A stretch of DNA of 43,744 nt from Amycolatopsis thermalba. GTDB lineage: Bacteria > Actinomycetota > Actinomycetes > Mycobacteriales > Pseudonocardiaceae. The notes under the pieces were generated by a model. It had not been told where the DNA came from and made no database searches. It saw nothing but the letters and a program-made list of their open reading frames with translations. Every line of letters starts with the position of its first letter. Position 1 is the stretch's first letter. This document shows, piece after piece, positions 41,016 to 43,744 of the stretch. The DNA lies in contig NZ_PQHW01000056.1 of assembly GCF_003385215.1 (NCBI RefSeq), positions 1-43,744 of the forward strand, in the 5' to 3' direction. A program made the position numbers and the translations under genes.

Positions 41016-41645
41016 ATGAACAACTTCCAGCTTCCGCAGTCCCGGTACATCCTGCCGTCGTACGTGGAGCGCACCAGCTACGGCGTCAAGGAATCGAACC
41101 CGTACAACAAGCTGTACGAGGAGCGGGTCATCTTCCTCGGTGTGCAGGTGGACGACGCGTCGGCCAACGACGTGATGGCCCAGCTGCTGCACCTCGAGCA
41201 CGAGGACCCGGACCGCGACATCACGATCTACATCAACTCGCCGGGTGGCTCGTTCACCTCGCTGATGGCGATCTACGACACCATGCAGTTCGTGCGCCCG
41301 GACATCCAGACCGTCGCGCTGGGCCAGGCCGCCTCCGCGGCCGCGGTCCTGCTGGCGGCCGGTACCAAGGGCAAGCGGCTCGCGCTGCCCAACGCCCGCG
41401 TGCTGATCCACCAGCCGGCCACCGAGGGCACCTACGGGCAGGTCTCGGACCTGGAGATCCAGGCCAACGAGATCCAGCGGGTGCGCCGCCTGATGGAGAC
41501 CACGCTGTCCAAGCACACGAACAAGACCGCCGACGAGGTCCGCGCGGACATCGAGCGGGACAAGATCCTGACGGCCGAGCAGGCCAAGGAGTACGGCATT
41601 ATCGACGAGGTGCTGCCGTACCGCAAGGCGTCGCAGATCGGCTGA
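41016..41645 (+). CDS. clpP2: ATP-dependent Clp protease proteolytic subunit 2
   Basis: A 209-aa partner of ClpP1. The catalytic Ser107 is in [11 protein letters not shown] and His132 in VLIHQP. The N-terminal [20 protein letters not shown] and the segment [14 protein letters not shown] are characteristic of the ClpP2 type that contacts ClpX. GAGGAGAAAG precedes the ATG. The 227 bases up to clpX hold no gene and no clear hairpin. Confidence 0.95.
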   Translation: MNNFQLPQSRYILPSYVERTSYGVKESNPYNKLYEERVIFLGVQVDDASANDVMAQLLHLEHEDPDRDITIYINSPGGSFTSLMAIYDTMQFVRPDIQTVALGQAASAAAVLLAAGTKGKRLALPNARVLIHQPATEGTYGQVSDLEIQANEIQRVRRLMETTLSKHTNKTADEVRADIERDKILTAEQAKEYGIIDEVLPYRKASQIG

Positions 41646-41872
41646 GTCCTGGCCCCGGGACTCTGGCCCGGGCCGGTGCGTGTCCTACCCGGCACGCCCC
41701 GTCCCCCGGTTTAGGGTCTCGGGGCGCCCGGCGCCCGCTGGTCCTCCCGCGCGGCGCTCCGGGCGGGTACCGTCTAGGGGCAGCGGCCATTTTTCCCGCT
41801 GGCTCGGCGGTGAGGGCAGGAACACGATCAGGTGTGCCGGCAGGTGCACCGGAGGGGAACAGGTCTACGGTC

Positions 41873-43168
41873 ATGGCACGGATCGGCGACGGCGGGGACC
41901 TGCTGAAGTGTTCTTTCTGCGGGAAGAGCCAGAAACAGGTGAAGAAGCTCATCGCCGGACCTGGCGTCTACATCTGCGATGAGTGCATCGACCTGTGCAA
42001 CGAGATCATCGAGGAGGAGCTGGCCGAGGCCGGCGAGGTGAAGCTCGACGAGCTGCCCAAGCCGCTCGACATCCACGAGTTCCTCGACCAGTACATCATC
42101 GGCCAGAGCGACGCCAAGCGGACGCTCGCCGTGGCGGTGTACAACCACTACAAGCGCATCCAGTCCGAGGACAAGACCGGTCCGAAGGACGCCAAGGACG
42201 AGCCGGTCGAGCTGGCGAAGTCGAACATCCTGCTGCTCGGGCCCACCGGCTGCGGCAAGACCTACCTCGCGCAGACCCTGGCCAAGATGCTGAACGTGCC
42301 GTTCGCCATCGCGGACGCCACGGCGCTGACCGAGGCCGGGTACGTCGGCGAGGACGTCGAGAACATCCTGCTGAAGCTGATCCAGGCGGCGGATTACGAC
42401 GTCAAGCGCGCCGAGACGGGCATCATCTACATCGACGAGGTCGACAAGATCGCCCGCAAGTCGGAGAACCCGTCGATCACCCGGGACGTGTCGGGTGAGG
42501 GTGTGCAGCAGGCGCTGCTGAAGATCCTGGAGGGCACGACGGCGTCGGTGCCGCCGCAGGGCGGGCGCAAGCACCCGCACCAGGAGTTCATCCAGATCGA
42601 CACCACGAACGTGTTGTTCATCGTGGCGGGTGCGTTCGCGGGCCTGGAGAAGATCATCAACGAGCGGGTCGGCAAGCGCGGCCTGGGCTTCGGTGCCGAG
42701 ATCCGCACGAAGGCCGAGATCGACGAGAGCGACGTCTTCTCCGACACGATGCCCGAGGATCTGATCAAGTTCGGGCTGATCCCGGAGTTCATCGGCCGTC
42801 TCCCGGTCGTGGCGAACGTGACGCACCTGGACAAGCACTCGCTGGTCCGGATCCTCACCGAGCCGCGCAACGCCCTGGTGAAGCAGTACAAGAAGTTGTT
42901 CGAGATGGACAACGTCGAGCTGGAGTTCACCAAGACGGCGCTGGAGGCCATCGCCGACCAGGCAGTGCTGCGTGGCACGGGCGCCCGCGGCCTGCGCGCG
43001 ATCATGGAGGAGGTGCTGCAGCCGGTGATGTACGACATCCCGAGCCGCACCGACGTCGCCAAGGTCGTCATCACCGAGCAGACGGTCCGCGAGAACGTCA
43101 ATCCCACGATCGTGTCGCGCCAGCCCTCGCGGCGCCGCAGCAGCGAACGTGGCGAGAAAACGGCCTGA
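41873..43168 (+). CDS. clpX: ATP-dependent Clp protease ATP-binding subunit ClpX
   Basis: A 431-aa AAA+ unfoldase that recognises tagged proteins and threads them into ClpP1P2. The N-terminal zinc finger uses CSFC and CDEC pairs (about residues 14-42), Walker A is GPTGCGKT, the pore loop is GYVGEDVEN, Walker B is [10 protein letters not shown] and the sensor II region is [14 protein letters not shown]. The C-terminal tail is basic and variable. The start is the ATG at 41873 (MARIGDGGD), as in mycobacteria; an upstream GTG at 41810 adds unconserved residues. It follows clpP2 on the same strand. Confidence 0.95.
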   Translation: MARIGDGGDLLKCSFCGKSQKQVKKLIAGPGVYICDECIDLCNEIIEEELAEAGEVKLDELPKPLDIHEFLDQYIIGQSDAKRTLAVAVYNHYKRIQSEDKTGPKDAKDEPVELAKSNILLLGPTGCGKTYLAQTLAKMLNVPFAIADATALTEAGYVGEDVENILLKLIQAADYDVKRAETGIIYIDEVDKIARKSENPSITRDVSGEGVQQALLKILEGTTASVPPQGGRKHPHQEFIQIDTTNVLFIVAGAFAGLEKIINERVGKRGLGFGAEIRTKAEIDESDVFSDTMPEDLIKFGLIPEFIGRLPVVANVTHLDKHSLVRILTEPRNALVKQYKKLFEMDNVELEFTKTALEAIADQAVLRGTGARGLRAIMEEVLQPVMYDIPSRTDVAKVVITEQTVRENVNPTIVSRQPSRRRSSERGEKTA

Positions 43169-43210
43169 TCTGCGTGAAGGCGGTTCCGCCGCGCTCGCTA
43201 AGCTAGTCCG

Positions 43211-43612
43211 ATGAGCGTGGAGGGGGCTGGTCCCCGTTCGGGTGCCGGCGAGGGCACCGCTCCGGCCGAGGCCGGGGACACCGTCGTTCCGGAGGGGCGG
43301 GACGACGTGCGCGGCATCAGCGATCTGACGTTCCGGATCGTCGCGCCGTACCTGAGCAGCGCGGCGCTGTACAAGGTCACGCTGGTGCTGTTGGGGCTGA
43401 TGACGGCGGCCTGCGTGATCGCCGCCCCCGTGCGGCTCTCGGCGCTGCCCCTGATCCCGCTCCCCGTGCTCGGCCTGGGCTTCTACGCGCTCCGCCGGGT
43501 ACGCGCAGCAGGCACCGAGTACCGCCCCTTGCTGCGCTGGTCATGCGTACTCTTCGCGGCGACGCTGTTCGGGTTGTGGCTGCTGTCGGTGGTGGGCCGC
43601 TGGGTCAGCTGA
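43211..43612 (+). CDS. Small membrane protein of unknown function
   Basis: A 133-aa protein with a charged Gly/Glu-rich N-terminal tail (about 1-45) and three hydrophobic helices (about 55-73, 76-92 and 110-128). I do not recognise a family. It starts 42 bases after clpX on the same strand and may be co-transcribed. The 132 bases after it contain two copies of a degenerate 23-base motif beginning CGGCCGGCAA (near 43627 and 43685) and the contig-end sequence. Confidence 0.65.
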   Translation: MSVEGAGPRSGAGEGTAPAEAGDTVVPEGRDDVRGISDLTFRIVAPYLSSAALYKVTLVLLGLMTAACVIAAPVRLSALPLIPLPVLGLGFYALRRVRAAGTEYRPLLRWSCVLFAATLFGLWLLSVVGRWVS

Positions 43613-43728
43613 CCTGGCACTGCCGGCGGCCGGCAATGCAAGGGAACCGGCACTCGGCTGTCCGCGCGGCAGCCCAACAAACCGCCGGCCGGCAACGCGA
43701 GCGGACCGAACACGCCCCACACCCCCAC

Positions 43729-43739
43729 CTGTCTCTTAT
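43729..43739. other. Probable sequencing-transposon end at the contig edge
   Basis: CTGTCTCTTAT matches the first 11 bases of the Tn5 mosaic end used in tagmentation libraries, and it lies 5 bases from the window end. It is most likely untrimmed adapter rather than genome. Confidence 0.5.
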
Positions 43740-43744
43740 CAACA

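Noticed and set aside
43483-43728. 81-codon minus-strand frame after clpX
   Set aside because: Largely antisense to the end of the small membrane protein and running into repeat and adapter sequence; no conserved features.
1-43744. CRISPR array
   Set aside because: No set of regularly spaced near-identical repeats was seen on either strand. The only exact longer repeats are the att core and the 18-bp arm site.

Overview
This is a high-GC actinobacterial chromosome segment that ends at a contig edge. The gene families (ClpP1/ClpP2 pair, KstR-type operator, F420-dependent oxidoreductase, Ser/Thr kinase, Nei1-type glycosylase) and an actinomycete-type integrative element point to the Pseudonocardiaceae, most likely an Amycolatopsis-like strain. 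The genus is inference; no search was possible.

Layout. Bases 1-6206 are ordinary chromosome: the start of a ComB-like gene, rpiB, a Nei glycosylase, a membrane protein, a methyltransferase, a likely KstR-controlled steroid-related pair (LLM oxidoreductase and ketosteroid-isomerase-like protein), a NUDIX hydrolase, a YdcF protein and a decayed kinase gene. Bases 6238-13873 are a relic of an actinomycete integrative and conjugative element (AICE) in the 3' end of a tRNA-Gly gene. It is bounded by a 45-bp direct repeat. It keeps a Pra-like activator, a GntR-type regulator, an XRE-TPR/flavoprotein pair and a 5'-truncated integrase, but no transfer or replication gene. Its left part is a conspicuously low-GC three-gene cargo cassette (6894-9371: DUF3800 protein, DUF4365 nuclease-like protein, unnamed OB-like protein). 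This is the best candidate for an undescribed, probably defence-type, system.

Bases 13832-19527 hold two divergent tRNA genes (Gly-TCC, Pro-TGG), a flavin reductase, a stand-alone LigD polymerase domain, a membrane Ser/Thr kinase, a GNAT acetyltransferase, a DUF1360 protein and an aldehyde dehydrogenase. A deleted IS5-family remnant follows (19569-20228). Bases 20228-25939 form the cellobiose/cellotriose system cebR / cebE-cebF-cebG-bglC with two CebR-type palindromes. Then come YbjN and PP2C genes and a decaying envelope-glycosylation cluster on the minus strand (orphan histidine kinase, an intact GT39, a broken GT2-GtrA, and a broken second GT39). A redox/efflux cluster follows: XRE-cupin, thioredoxin-reductase-like protein, MFS exporter, MarR, SRPBCC.

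From 37077 onward there is a fused desaturase-flavin reductase gene, then the proteostasis block tig-clpP1-clpP2-clpX and a small membrane protein. In Mycobacterium tuberculosis rpiB and nei lie almost next to tig-clpP1-clpP2, so here that ancestral block appears to be split by about 37 kb of accessory genes. The last 16 bases resemble a sequencing-transposon end.
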